A stretch of 63,181 nucleotides of DNA from the NCBI GenBank assembly GCA_002440125.1, contig DJRQ01000066.1, forward strand, positions 1-63,181, written 5' to 3'. The notes beneath the pieces were generated by a model. That model was not told the DNA's origin and ran no database searches. It saw only the letters and a list, made by a program, of their open reading frames with translations. Every line of letters begins with the position of its first letter. Position 1 is the stretch's first letter. A program made the position numbers and the translations under genes. Shown here one piece after another: positions 1 through 9,352 of this stretch. This stretch comes from Caryophanales bacterium UBA6356. GTDB lineage: Bacteria; Bacillota_I; Bacilli_A; RFN20; CAG-826.

Positions 1-5
1 CCTCC

Positions 6-105
6 TAACTAAAATTTTTGCAAGTTCTTGCAAATTTATTATACAGCAAGAGGCCGTGATAATGATTCGTAACTAAAATTTTTGCAAGTTCTTGCATATT
101 TATGA
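6..105. repeat. Two 36-bp direct repeats, 64 bp apart, with a palindromic core
   Basis: Positions 6-41 and 70-105 carry the same 36-base block with two mismatches. Each copy contains the palindrome TGCAAGTTCTTGCA. The 64-bp period is twice the 32-bp period of the repeats upstream of the ATPase gene at 3865. The arrangement resembles a pair of operators for a gene starting left of the window on the minus strand, but that gene is not visible here, so the role is inferred. Confidence 0.7.
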
Positions 106-576
106 TTTTCGTCAAAAGGGTACCCTATTCTTTTAATTCCTTCATAGGCAAAAATTTAAAAACATTTTTTGCCTTTTTGAAAACGCCTTATTCAACCGAT
201 TATAGACTTTCTAGCTTGCGGGGTTTTGGCGAGATCCTTCTTCGAAAGACATCGTAACTATCTTACAAAACCATAAAGAAGCGCTCAGCAAAAAAGATGG
301 GAACATGATATTTGAGAACAATGGCAAAGAAACGTTGATGGTGGGTTTTTCGTTTTTACCGCGAAAAGTGCAATTTAATAAATATTTCCAAGCGCTTTCA
401 AAAAATCTTATGTTTCAATATCAGGGAGCCTAGCGAAGCTCTAGGTTGTTCTCCTAGCAACGTGATTAGCAACTCACGACCCGATCAACGCAATAACGGC
501 CTAATTGTTTTGCTCTACCTGATGAGGAGAACGGCTTCTGATATAGGTAGGCAATAACGGTCTATTGCAAGCGTCC

Positions 577-718
577 TTATTTAACGCCCCCCATTGCTTT
601 GTACGCTAGGACAATCAAAGATGGGGTTATTTATTTTTAAAAGCCTGCCGTTTCCTGCCCTCGGGGGATGGCCCCGTCGCCTATATGAACGGCTTTTTTG
701 TATGGGGGCGTTAAATAA
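577..718. repeat. Long inverted repeat (17-18 bp arms) around about 107 bp
   Basis: Arms at 577-594 and 702-718 are reverse complements of each other apart from one extra C in the left arm (C6 against G5). The enclosed 107 bp has no convincing reading frame. The right arm lies inside the direct repeat that accompanies the tRNA-Leu copies. It could be a small miniature element or a structured RNA; nothing in the sequence decides this. Confidence 0.5.
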
Positions 719-853
719 CGACGTTTACTTTGCATTCGATTGGGGCGAGCATGGCGTCAATAATGAAAAACCTCCATTTCCGGGAGGTTAATCATTCTAT
801 TTGGTGTGCCTGGCAGGAATGGAACCTGCATGGATTGCTCCAATAGATCCTAA
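641..853. repeat. Left copy of the tRNA-Leu-associated direct repeat
   Basis: This stretch matches 5441-5648 in the same orientation over about 200 bp, imperfectly. It includes the sequence downstream of tRNA-Leu (a shared ACGGCTTTTT run and ATGGGGG) and the 3' half of the tRNA itself. The similarity stops inside the tRNA anticodon stem, which is typical of an integration or duplication scar at a tRNA gene. It forms the left boundary of a roughly 4.8-kb segment carrying two DUF4143 ATPase genes. Confidence 0.65.
802..853 (-). pseudogene. Decayed 3' fragment of tRNA-Leu(UAG)
   Basis: About 50 bases match the 3' half (CCA end, T arm, variable arm, part of the anticodon loop) of the intact tRNA-Leu at 5597-5681, with several substitutions and indels. 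The 5' half is absent, so it cannot fold as a tRNA. It is best read as a footprint left by duplication or by integration of an element at the tRNA-Leu 3' end. Confidence 0.7.
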
Positions 854-1900
854 ATCCTACATATCCTTTTCCTTCCTTTGGAAGACTAAGGAGCACTAAG
901 TAGGAACAGGACGGAAAATAGCGTATTTGTTTCCAGCCCAAAGTACGAAAAAGAATGCAAACAACATGCGTGCATTGGCTTTTGCGGACGGGCTGCGGAC
1001 AAAAGCGGACAACCATGGCAAGCCCTGCTTCAGAGCCTCTAAGTCGATGGTGTTTCGTCGGTCGGAACCGCTTTCGTTCCTAGTTGCATTATAGCAAGCT
1101 GAAATGCGATTTCGAAAGGAGATTTCATCGAATCCATCGATGCTTTTTGACTGCTCGCATAGGATTCTACCGTGCTCTATTTAAGGGAAGCGGACGCATT
1201 GGTTTCCTTGCTTTCACCAGCCTCTCCTTTGCTGTATGTGCTATTTATCGCTTTGCGAATTTTGCCAATAGGTCTTTGAATCTCTTACAGATGATTTGGT
1301 TTTTTTCTCTGATAATTTTCGCCCAATACGTTTATCCCAACTTCCTCCTTGGGGTGATATTGAGTCAAAGAATGAAGCGTATGGAACCCGACCGGAAAGC
1401 GAATTGTCCGCCAAGAGAGAGGACAATTCTTTTTCACCGCCCATTACAACTGATTTTTTGTCAATTCGCTTCATCTGAAATTGTTTTTTCATATTAAAGG
1501 ATAAACAAAGGTGTTTCGTTCCGCCTGCTGCGGCTTAATTTCCATGCTATATCATAGGGGTTCCAAGGCCATACATGGGTCAACCGCCTTTGTGCCAGGA
1601 TGAGGTATCATTTGCCATCCACCTAGAGATTCTAGCGAAAATGCGCTTTGTTGTGGCTGTCAGAGAAAACTCTCGAAAGGTGGGATATTTACCAGCATTA
1701 GCGACACCATTGAGTTTCAATAAGGAAAGCCCAATGGTAGATGATATATCGTTCAGCATGACACTTAGTATTTTTGGACCATTTACCAAAAATATTAAGT
1801 TTGAAAGCATATTGTCACTTGTTTTTCGAAAGTAATGTGCTATTAAATGACTTAATAAAACTGGTTGTCATACCAAATAAATTAAGTTGAGGTATCTGAA
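854..1900. other. About 1-kb non-coding stretch with decayed coding traces
   Basis: No open frame here has a convincing ribosome binding site or a recognisable product. Minus-strand frames at 1241-1492 and 1580-1810 read somewhat protein-like but match no family I can name and lack good starts. A loose repeat (TACCAAA, then ATTAAGTT) occurs at 1784-1804 and 1871-1890, just ahead of the ATPase gene at 1901. I regard the stretch as decayed accessory DNA plus the promoter of the next gene. Confidence 0.5.
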
Positions 1901-3193
1901 ATGGAGATAAAAAGAAACAAATACTTGGAAATGCTTCAAATAAGACGTCATAACGGTTTTGTAAAAGTTATCACCGGCATCAGAAGATGCGGAAAATCTT
2001 ACCTTATGAATGATATCTTCGGTGAAAAATTGAAAGAAGATGGCGTGAACGAAAATCATATAATCAAATTCGCATTTGATTCGGCGGAAGATTTATTGCT
2101 TATCGGAGAAGACCTACAGGAGCTTGTCGCCAATAAAAAGAAAGTAGATCCGAAGAAATTTATAGCATACATTTCGCAAAGAATTACCGACAATGACATG
2201 TACTATCTTCTTCTCGATGAGGTGCAAAATCTCGATTGTTTTGAGGCTGTTCTAAACGGATATTTGCGCAAGAAAAATATGGATGTGTACGTAACTGGCA
2301 GCAACTCAAAATTTCTCTCAAGCGATGTATTGACGGAATTTGCCGGCCGAGGTGACGAAATACATGTTTTACCGTTGTCTTTTTCGGAGTTTTATGCAAA
2401 TTACAAAGACGGACTCGACTATGCCTTTGACGATTATATGGTTTACGGCGGCCTGCCAGCGGTCGCTTTAATGAAAACCCCCGAACAGAAATCAAGTTAT
2501 CTAAAAACTCAATTGCAAAACGTTTATCTTAAAGATTTAGTGGAGCGGCATAATTTAAACTCCGATGAAAACATCGGCGAATTGCTTGATATCATTGCAT
2601 CGGGAATTTCTTCTTTGACTAATCCGGCAAAACTTGCAAGCACTTTCAAAAGCGTTAAACATGCGTCGCTAAGTGCGCTTACTATCGATCACTATATTAC
2701 CTATATGCAACAGGCGTTTATGATTTCCAAAGCAAACAGATACGATGTAAAGGGCAAAAAATATATTAGCACGCCATATAAAATATATTTCGAGGACGTC
2801 GGCTTGCGCAATGCGAGACTTGATTTCCGACAGATAGAAGAGACGCACCTGATGGAAAACGTAATTTACAATGAGTTACGTTATCGGGGATATAACGTTG
2901 ACGTCGGCGTTGTAGACACTCGGGAAAACATTGGCGGTTCTTCGGAAAGACGGCAACTTGAAATCGATTTTGTTGCAAATCAAGGCAATAAACGTTACTA
3001 CATTCAATCGGCTTATGACATCCCGAACGAAGAAAAGATGAAACAGGAAACCAAATCATTCGATAAAGTCAACGACTCCTTCAAAAAAATAATCGTTATG
3101 GGCAAAAGCATGAAACCGCGCCGCAATGAAAAAGGCTACTTGATTATCGGAGTGAAAGAGTTTTTGCTAGATCCCAATAGTCTGGAGCTATAA
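1901..3193 (+). CDS. AAA+ ATPase with C-terminal DUF4143-type domain (GIRRCGKS subfamily)
   Basis: A 430-residue member of the AAA_14/DUF4143 family, predicted cytoplasmic P-loop ATPases of unknown physiological role that are common in anaerobes. Walker A is GIRRCGKS at residues 26-33, Walker B YYLLLDEV at 101-108, and the sensor-like TGSNS at about 132-136. The C-terminal part carries LEIDFVANQ followed by YYIQSAYD, which lines up with the nuclease-like ExDF...EVK pattern of other family members but has IQ where EVK is expected. It starts with ATG after a GAGG at normal spacing. It is closest in the window to the gene at 16970. It lies in the segment bounded by the two tRNA-Leu copies, alone on its strand with no operon partner. 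The family assignment is firm; the function is not known. Confidence 0.9.
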   Translation: MEIKRNKYLEMLQIRRHNGFVKVITGIRRCGKSYLMNDIFGEKLKEDGVNENHIIKFAFDSAEDLLLIGEDLQELVANKKKVDPKKFIAYISQRITDNDMYYLLLDEVQNLDCFEAVLNGYLRKKNMDVYVTGSNSKFLSSDVLTEFAGRGDEIHVLPLSFSEFYANYKDGLDYAFDDYMVYGGLPAVALMKTPEQKSSYLKTQLQNVYLKDLVERHNLNSDENIGELLDIIASGISSLTNPAKLASTFKSVKHASLSALTIDHYITYMQQAFMISKANRYDVKGKKYISTPYKIYFEDVGLRNARLDFRQIEETHLMENVIYNELRYRGYNVDVGVVDTRENIGGSSERRQLEIDFVANQGNKRYYIQSAYDIPNEEKMKQETKSFDKVNDSFKKIIVMGKSMKPRRNEKGYLIIGVKEFLLDPNSLEL

Positions 3194-3864
3194 TCTTCGG
3201 TTTTGTTTTTCCACACTACGGCAAAAAGAAGCCCGGTTTTTTCAAGGTGTTTGAAACATTGCCGAAAGCTATCGGTTAATCGACTTATACGGCAATATTT
3301 CCTTCTCATTCCTTGAAAGAACTGACTTTTCTCGGCAGTTCGTTTGCCGAAAAAATAAATTCAAAGGGCAAATATAGTATTGCCATATTATTGCGACGAT
3401 AGGAATCCCATGCCCCACCAAAGGGGTTCCGAGCAAATACACAGGTTAACGTAGAATCTTTCTTCTAGGGCCGTCTAAGAAAGCATTAAGGAGCGAGCAG
3501 ATGAAGGAGAGAGGCTTTCGGCAATTCATGCGCTTTCTTGTAGAAAGATCTTTCTTTCCAGGAAAGCCCTCAAAAAGCGTGAGGTTTGCTGGAATCAGGA
3601 ACACTATTGTTTATCCTTTAATTTTCATATCTTTTCCATCTCTTTCTCAATGGAGGGAGGAACTTGAGCGGAAACACAGACTTAGTGAAACTCTCCCGTC
3701 ACTCCCAACATTCTAGACATCACAAACATAAAAATGGCAATTATGAATATGCACTCGCTCATTTTTTAGTTATTCTTATTTAAAACTCGCTCATTTTTTA
3801 TATAAGATTGCTTGGTTTTGCCTTTATAAAACGTGCTAACATAATGAAAACGGGGGCACTATTC
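3194..3864. other. Intergenic stretch between two ATPase genes
   Basis: About 670 bases without a supportable gene. A frame at 3501-3716 has no family resemblance and is probably chance. The right end holds the 16-bp direct repeats listed separately. The AT-rich stretch around 3795-3810 includes TATAAG at 3801-3806, a plausible -10 box. Confidence 0.5.
3753..3816 (+). promoter_or_regulatory. Tandem 32-bp-period repeats upstream of the ATPase gene at 3865
   Basis: ACTCGCTCATTTTTTA occurs exactly at 3753-3768 and 3785-3800, a period of 32 bp (about three helical turns). The second copy runs straight into TATAAG at 3801-3806. The position, immediately ahead of the ATPase start, suggests operator sites for the promoter of that gene. 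Which protein binds is unknown; autoregulation is a hypothesis. Confidence 0.6.
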
Positions 3865-5211
3865 ATGAGCAAATATTTGAAGCGTAAAATCGATCGATAT
3901 CTTTTAGATTGGAAAACAAACCCGAATCACAAACCACTTATCATAAAGGGCGCAAGACAAGTCGGTAAAACAAAATCAATCAAACATTTTGCTGAGCAAA
4001 ATTACGAGAGTATCGTTGAAATCAACTTTGCCGAAGACCCCGTTTATAAGCAAATCGTTGAAAACGGATACTCGGCCGAAGCCGTTATCCGCAATATTTC
4101 TCGCATTAACCCGGAGGCTCGATTCGCCAAAGGAAAGACACTTATTTTCTTTGATGAAATCCAGGAATTCCCTGATGTCGCAACGTCTTTGAAATTCTTT
4201 TCCCTTGATGGAAACTACGATGTGATATGCAGCGGCTCTTTGCTTGGCGTTCATTATAAAGAAATCTCGAATATCAGTGTAGGATATAAGACCGAAACGG
4301 AAATGCGTTCGCTCGACTTCGAGGAATTTTTATGGGCGCTCGGTTATGATGATTCCATTAAGGAAGATGTTTTGTCTCATATGAAATCGTTTACCCCATT
4401 TTCTCCTGTGGTACTAAAAATCTATAACGACTTGTTTTTGGACTTCTGCATCGTTGGCGGCATGCCTGAAGTCGTTAAGGATTTTGTTTCAAAAAAGACG
4501 TTCGAAAACACTCTCGAAATTCAACGTCAAATTGTTATCGGCTACGAAGCGGATATCCGAAAATACGCCATAGGACTTGGTAAATCGCGCATCACAAACG
4601 TATTTCGCTCTATCCCCTTCCAGCTTGGCAAAGAAAACAAGAAATTTCAGATTTCAAAGGTTCGTTCGGGCGCAAAATTTGCCGATTACCGCGGTTCGCT
4701 TGAATGGCTTGAAGATGCAGGCATTGTAAATATCAGCAGAGCTTTGCAAACCCCAAACTTGCCTCTCAAAGGAAATACCATCGAAAATCGCTGCATCGTC
4801 TACTACGCAGATAACGGCCTTCTTCTTTCTCAGCTAGACGAGGAAGCCCAAATGGATTTTCGCCAAAATAAGAACCTCGATGTCTATAAAGGCGGGTTAT
4901 TCGAAAGCATCATCGGAGAGGCGCTCGTGAAGTCCGGATACGACCTTCATTATTACAAAAAGGAAAATTCTACTCTGCAAGAGGAGTTCTTTGTCCGCTA
5001 CAAAGATTATCTCGTGCCGATTGAAGTGAAAGCCGGCAATAACAATTCCAAATCTCTTTCGACTTTAATAAAAAGCGACAACTATGCCGAAATCCGTTTC
5101 GGAATAAAAATCATAAGAGGAAACATCGGATTCAACTCCAACATCTGTACCTTCCCACATTTTTGCGCTTTTCTTATCAAAGATTTTCTTGAAACGTTTC
5201 AATTTGCATAA
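3865..5211 (+). CDS. AAA+ ATPase with DUF4143 C-terminus (GARQVGKT subfamily)
   Basis: A 448-residue AAA_14/DUF4143 ATPase. Walker A is GARQVGKT (29-36), Walker B TLIFFDEI (92-99), and the conserved SGSLLG follows at about 123-128. Near residue 382 the strand VPIEVKAG resembles the EVK half of a PD-(D/E)xK fold, but the upstream acidic motif is degenerate (LQEEFF). I chose the ATG at 3865 (MSKYLKRK) because it aligns with the MLKRK starts of the genes at 30322 and 32702 and has a G-rich site eight bases upstream; an in-frame extension to 3808 is possible. It is the second ATPase inside the tRNA-Leu-bounded segment and is only distantly similar to its neighbour at 1901. Physiological role unknown. 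Confidence 0.88.
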   Translation: MSKYLKRKIDRYLLDWKTNPNHKPLIIKGARQVGKTKSIKHFAEQNYESIVEINFAEDPVYKQIVENGYSAEAVIRNISRINPEARFAKGKTLIFFDEIQEFPDVATSLKFFSLDGNYDVICSGSLLGVHYKEISNISVGYKTETEMRSLDFEEFLWALGYDDSIKEDVLSHMKSFTPFSPVVLKIYNDLFLDFCIVGGMPEVVKDFVSKKTFENTLEIQRQIVIGYEADIRKYAIGLGKSRITNVFRSIPFQLGKENKKFQISKVRSGAKFADYRGSLEWLEDAGIVNISRALQTPNLPLKGNTIENRCIVYYADNGLLLSQLDEEAQMDFRQNKNLDVYKGGLFESIIGEALVKSGYDLHYYKKENSTLQEEFFVRYKDYLVPIEVKAGNNNSKSLSTLIKSDNYAEIRFGIKIIRGNIGFNSNICTFPHFCAFLIKDFLETFQFA

Positions 5212-5440
5212 ACATCGTTCATTTTGTGATAACTATTACGGTTAACATACCAATCAAACCCGTTGACGTAGCGGATGTACTTTCTCTCCTTTTTCCATAG
5301 GGGTAACGCTTGATGACTACACCCATCCTGAATACTCGAAATTCAGGTTTACGATACATCGAATACGTCTTGGAGAATATAAAAAGCAAATCCGCGGACG
5401 ATCTGCTGCCCTGCTCCAAAAGCCATCGGTGAATCGCTTT

Positions 5441-5648
5441 GAATCCTGCCTTTTCCTGCCGTCGGGGAATGGACCTGCCCATATGGACGGCTTTTTCGCA
5501 TGGGGGTATTAAATTACTATCCACCGCTTTTGCATTGACCCACAAAAAGAAAAAACCTCCGATTCCAAAATGGACATCGAAGGAGAGTTCTTTTCTTGGT
5601 GTCCTGGACAGGAATTGAACCTGCATGGATTGCTCCAATAGATCCTAA
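5441..5648. repeat. Right copy of the tRNA-Leu-associated direct repeat
   Basis: This is the counterpart of 641-853, containing the 3' half of the intact tRNA-Leu and its downstream flank. The DNA between the two copies holds only two ATPase genes and non-coding sequence. Intergenic DNA at 5212-5596 otherwise shows nothing supportable. Confidence 0.65.
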
Positions 5649-5681
5649 GTCTATCGCGTGTACCTATTTCGCCACCAGGAC
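5597..5681 (-). tRNA. tRNA-Leu (anticodon UAG)
   Basis: The minus strand folds as a class II tRNA: acceptor GTCCTGG pairs with CCAGGAC, the anticodon stem ATAGA/TCTAT holds loop CTTAGGA with anticodon TAG, there is a long variable arm, and the 3' CCA is encoded. The 3' half is duplicated in decayed form at 802-853, so this locus has been used for duplication or integration. Confidence 0.93.
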
Positions 5682-6112
5682 ATCTATTTTATTCGGCAAC
5701 AACACGTTTTTTATCATTTTGTTGCCATAGCCGTCCGCGTTTGTCCGCGTAAGCGCAATGATTATAGCCTAGATTTCGTTCACATTTCACTTCTTTTTGA
5801 ATAAGAAGCCGGCAAAAGGTGGGATGTTTTTAGAATCCGTTTACAAAAAGAAACGGTATCTGCATGGTTTTTTGTATTTTAAAAGCTTTCTCTCGTGAAA
5901 AGGAACAAGGTTTGACACTTCAATAACATAGGAATCTCTAGAGTTTGGATTCTCTTAGAAAGAGGATGATGATTTGCCAATTGCTTGATTCCTTGATTTC
6001 CGGTAGAAGAAACAAAAAGGAATTAACTTATAGCGAAAAACAAAAGCTTCCCGCAGGGCCCTCAATCCGAAACTTTTAGACTTTCCTTTCTTCGCGTAGA
6101 AAATACGACCAT
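5682..6112. other. Intergenic, nothing supportable
   Basis: About 430 bases between tRNA-Leu and the end of the Hint-domain gene. There is a repeated TCCGCGT-type motif near 5730-5755 which, in reverse orientation, resembles 993-1020 near the decayed tRNA copy. No gene is visible. Confidence 0.4.
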
Positions 6113-9100
6113 CTACTTAATATTCTCTAAAAGTTGAGCTTTCCACTTGATGACATAACCTTCGAAAATATCCCATGTAATAAGACCCTTGCCAATGGAC
6201 ACGCCTAGATACTTGCAAGGGAGCAAATCGTATATTTCCTTAGGGAAGAATCGTTCAAAGTCTTTGTAGCTAAGAAGACCGTATTTCTTAATATCGGCAT
6301 TCATCTTCTCTTTGTCGAATGCAAGAGTTGCAGGATCGTAATCGAAGATATTGAAAAGACCGGATAATCCGCCTTCCATAGAAAGCATATCATCGACAAT
6401 CAAATTCAAATGATTTGCCGTCGCGGGAGCAGCTAGCTTAGTGAACATTTTATTGATGCTTCCTTTGACGAGTTTTGCCCTTCGAACGTTGAGTTTATCA
6501 TCTAAAAAGACAAACTCATGGCCAATAAAGTCTTCAAAGTCGTTTTCATGGAGATATACATACTTGTTTAATGTGATATCAAAATAGCCATGTTCATAAA
6601 TAAAATCGGTTTCCTTGCCATTGGAAAATTTAAGATGGACGACATCATACAGTTTGGCTGGTTTATTGATATCGTCGTTGCCAATAACAAGATTAGCACA
6701 GACTTTCCCAGTCTCGTGATCAAAGGACATTACCATGTCGCCGGTGCGAATTGAACCCGCCTGTTTATATGAGCCATCGGCCATTAAAACCAATGCGGTA
6801 GGCAAAAGACAAGCATTATCGTTCACTAAATTAAACACTTGCTTAATTTCATTTCCTTTTGCTTTGCCAACAACGGTACATGTCAACTTAACATTATCTG
6901 GTGTGGCAGGTTTTGCACTACTAGCAGCCATTCCGCCAGCGAGCGTGATTGTCACTTCCAGACTACCGCTTTTCTCATGAGTATTCTTGTCCCCTATATA
7001 GCCTCTATCAGCCTGTTCAGGCTGGATAACCCAGTTAATAGAAGTGATATCGTCGAGACCGAGTTGTTTGCCAGACTCACTTAAAATCGTCGCAGTGAAT
7101 TTATAATTTCCATCTTTGAATGTGCCGCCAGACGCCGTTCCGTTTTCGCATTTTATCGTCACGGAAGCAATCCTCTCCACGGCCACAGCCGGTTGGGCGA
7201 CTTTCACATCATAAGTCCCGGTGACGCCATCGCAAGTCAGGCTTATCGTCGTTTCTCCTTCCGAAACCCCGGTCACAAGGCCTTCATTGTTAACGGTGGC
7301 AACGGCCTGATTCGAGCTCGACCATTTATAATTCTTGTTATAGGATTTATCGAGATCGTTAATCGTTCCTGTGAGTTGTAGCACCGTCCCTATATCGCAA
7401 CTATGACTTGGGCCACTTATCGACACACTTTGAACATCAAACTCGTTAACACCCTGATTGCTATTGGAAATAGAAGTGTTGCTACTTGTGGCGGCAACCA
7501 TGCTTGTAGTACCCGAATACGAAACCGAAGAGTTTTTTTCGTAGAGCTTATTTCCATAAAAGACTTTGTAAAGATTGGAAACGAATTCAATCTTATAATC
7601 GGCTATTTCATCAAGGAAAATAACTCTTTGGTATGCGGACACGTTTTCAGTCAAAGATCCATTGTCGATGACCACGTTATAGCTTGGGCTGTATGCACTG
7701 GTGCTGGAAAACACATTTAAGCCGGCGCATATTTTTTTCTTGTTCTCGTATGTCAATGGAATCAATGACAGTTTTTCTCTTAGTTCCAGATATTCCTGGA
7801 TAATCCACGGAGGATTGGGAATTGTCGCCGTATTAGTGCCGAAATTCCAAGGCTCTTTTGAAGTGATGGTGTCATTCTGTTTTGTGATAGCGGAAGAATC
7901 GTCGCAATAGATCGTTCCGGCTAAGGAATTGAAGTCAAGTTTACCGCCATTTAACACTTTGACGATGGCCCCTTCCTTAATTGGATAAGCATTTCTCCCA
8001 CTGTTTTTGATGCCCTGTCCGTTGCCGTTATTGCCATCCAAAAAACTGGAGTAGGCGATGAGCTCTTGTCCTTCAAGCGAAGCATTCTTCCCAACGATCA
8101 GTTTACTTCCGGTCAGAACTTTTATTCTTTGCTTGCTTACATCGTAGGTGCATTTTTCTTGGCTTGGCAAAGCGTAAAGCCCAACGTGCATTTTATAAGA
8201 CAAAGGAAAATAGGCATTTTGCGTGCTTAATGTGAGATCCTGGCCTTTGACCGAAAGGGTCAAATCCAAATAAGATAAATTGAATCCCCCATAGAAATCC
8301 AAAGACAACGAATCCGAAGATCTATTGTATTTCGAGACGATGTACCCGTCCTTGTTCGTTGGCTGAACAATGAAACCGGATGTGTTCCCGATCAAGTTTT
8401 TTGTAATCGGAATGGTTTCATCGACTTCTGAGTACTTTACGTAAACATTGATCAAAGCATAAACGCTAGCCGAATAGGATATTTTCGTTTGGCACGTTAT
8501 GTTTCTTGTTTGAATTACGTTAAAGGGAGAGCATCTTTGCTTGTCTATCGCCCCGCCTGTCATGGAATACGAATAATAGAATCCACGGTAATCGTTAACG
8601 ATGAGCGGAAGGTACAATTTTCCATTTTCAACTAAAAACGAAGCGGAGGAATCGCTATTAGCTTCTTCGATAAAGCCGAAGCAATATGTGGTAGCCGAAT
8701 CAGAGCTTTGTTTGATTTTCGCATTCCCCTCCAGAAGAATTCTCGAATAACTGTGCGAAGTCTGCCCTACATTGCCCGCTCCGCTTGTCCCTCCGCTTAA
8801 GTAACCACTTATGACCAACGTCCCATTATTGGTCAAAGTCTTGCCGTCCTCGATTTCAAGAGTGACTCTCAAGAATTTGTTAGAAGAATTTTCCGCGAAA
8901 GAGTCATAGCCTGAATTCCCCTGGTCTCTTTGAGACTTCTTCATATTTTCAATGTATGTATCTAAAGAAGAAGCATCAGTCACTTCTTCCTTCGACGCTT
9001 TGTCGGTCGGAACAAAAAGAGTCACACCCGATTTTATTTCGCAGTCTCTAGAAATTTTATACGTGACCTGGTCAGGGAGATTTTTGTTTGTACTATCATT

Positions 9101-9352
9101 GTAGTTCGGTTTTGAAGGTGGAATAACACAGACGATGTCGCCGGATTTGGCCACGTCCAAGGCCTTTTCAATCGAAGTGTACTTTATCTCATCATTGCCG
9201 ACAATATAGGCGACAGGTTTTGAAGTATTGTCTAGGTTTTTGAGAACGTATTCCTGATGCGATTGGACGATCCAGCTGGAGTATCCAATTGTGGCGACTA
9301 GACTTGCACATGACAAAACCAGAAGCGCGGTTTGCTTGATTTTGTTTTTCAT
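6113..9352 (-). CDS. Large secreted protein with BIG2-type Ig domain and C-terminal Hint domain
   Basis: A 1079-residue protein with an N-terminal secretion/membrane segment (about residues 8-27) followed by a SAW-like motif similar to that of the upstream gene. Residues about 45-75 (SIEKALDVAKSGDIVCVIP) resemble the start of a pectate-lyase-like beta-helix. A bacterial Ig-like BIG2 domain lies near 637-719 (YKWSSSNQAVATVN, GLVTGVSEGETTI) and a second Ig-like region near 725-845. From about 847 a Hint (hedgehog/intein) domain begins at Cys in NACLLPTALVLMADGSYK, continues with RTGDMVMSFDHETGK, and has a conserved His in YEHGYFD. Hint domains cleave or splice peptide bonds; whether this one is active is unproven. 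The start overlaps the stop of the frameshifted gene upstream (ATGA), so translation is probably coupled. Confidence 0.85.
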   Translation of the reverse strand: MKNKIKQTALLVLSCASLVATIGYSSWIVQSHQEYVLKNLDNTSKPVAYIVGNDEIKYTSIEKALDVAKSGDIVCVIPPSKPNYNDSTNKNLPDQVTYKISRDCEIKSGVTLFVPTDKASKEEVTDASSLDTYIENMKKSQRDQGNSGYDSFAENSSNKFLRVTLEIEDGKTLTNNGTLVISGYLSGGTSGAGNVGQTSHSYSRILLEGNAKIKQSSDSATTYCFGFIEEANSDSSASFLVENGKLYLPLIVNDYRGFYYSYSMTGGAIDKQRCSPFNVIQTRNITCQTKISYSASVYALINVYVKYSEVDETIPITKNLIGNTSGFIVQPTNKDGYIVSKYNRSSDSLSLDFYGGFNLSYLDLTLSVKGQDLTLSTQNAYFPLSYKMHVGLYALPSQEKCTYDVSKQRIKVLTGSKLIVGKNASLEGQELIAYSSFLDGNNGNGQGIKNSGRNAYPIKEGAIVKVLNGGKLDFNSLAGTIYCDDSSAITKQNDTITSKEPWNFGTNTATIPNPPWIIQEYLELREKLSLIPLTYENKKKICAGLNVFSSTSAYSPSYNVVIDNGSLTENVSAYQRVIFLDEIADYKIEFVSNLYKVFYGNKLYEKNSSVSYSGTTSMVAATSSNTSISNSNQGVNEFDVQSVSISGPSHSCDIGTVLQLTGTINDLDKSYNKNYKWSSSNQAVATVNNEGLVTGVSEGETTISLTCDGVTGTYDVKVAQPAVAVERIASVTIKCENGTASGGTFKDGNYKFTATILSESGKQLGLDDITSINWVIQPEQADRGYIGDKNTHEKSGSLEVTITLAGGMAASSAKPATPDNVKLTCTVVGKAKGNEIKQVFNLVNDNACLLPTALVLMADGSYKQAGSIRTGDMVMSFDHETGKVCANLVIGNDDINKPAKLYDVVHLKFSNGKETDFIYEHGYFDITLNKYVYLHENDFEDFIGHEFVFLDDKLNVRRAKLVKGSINKMFTKLAAPATANHLNLIVDDMLSMEGGLSGLFNIFDYDPATLAFDKEKMNADIKKYGLLSYKDFERFFPKEIYDLLPCKYLGVSIGKGLITWDIFEGYVIKWKAQLLENIK

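Noticed and set aside
792..1016. 74-residue minus-strand frame
   Set aside because: It runs through the decayed tRNA-Leu fragment, so it is not a protein gene.
1084..1497. 137-residue open frame on the plus strand
   Set aside because: No ribosome binding site, no family resemblance, and it overlaps equally open frames on the other strand; probably chance.
3501..3716. 71-residue plus-strand frame
   Set aside because: No start signal or recognisable product; left as non-coding.
5219..5638. 139-residue minus-strand frame
   Set aside because: It reads through the 3' half of tRNA-Leu and its flank; no ribosome binding site or family.
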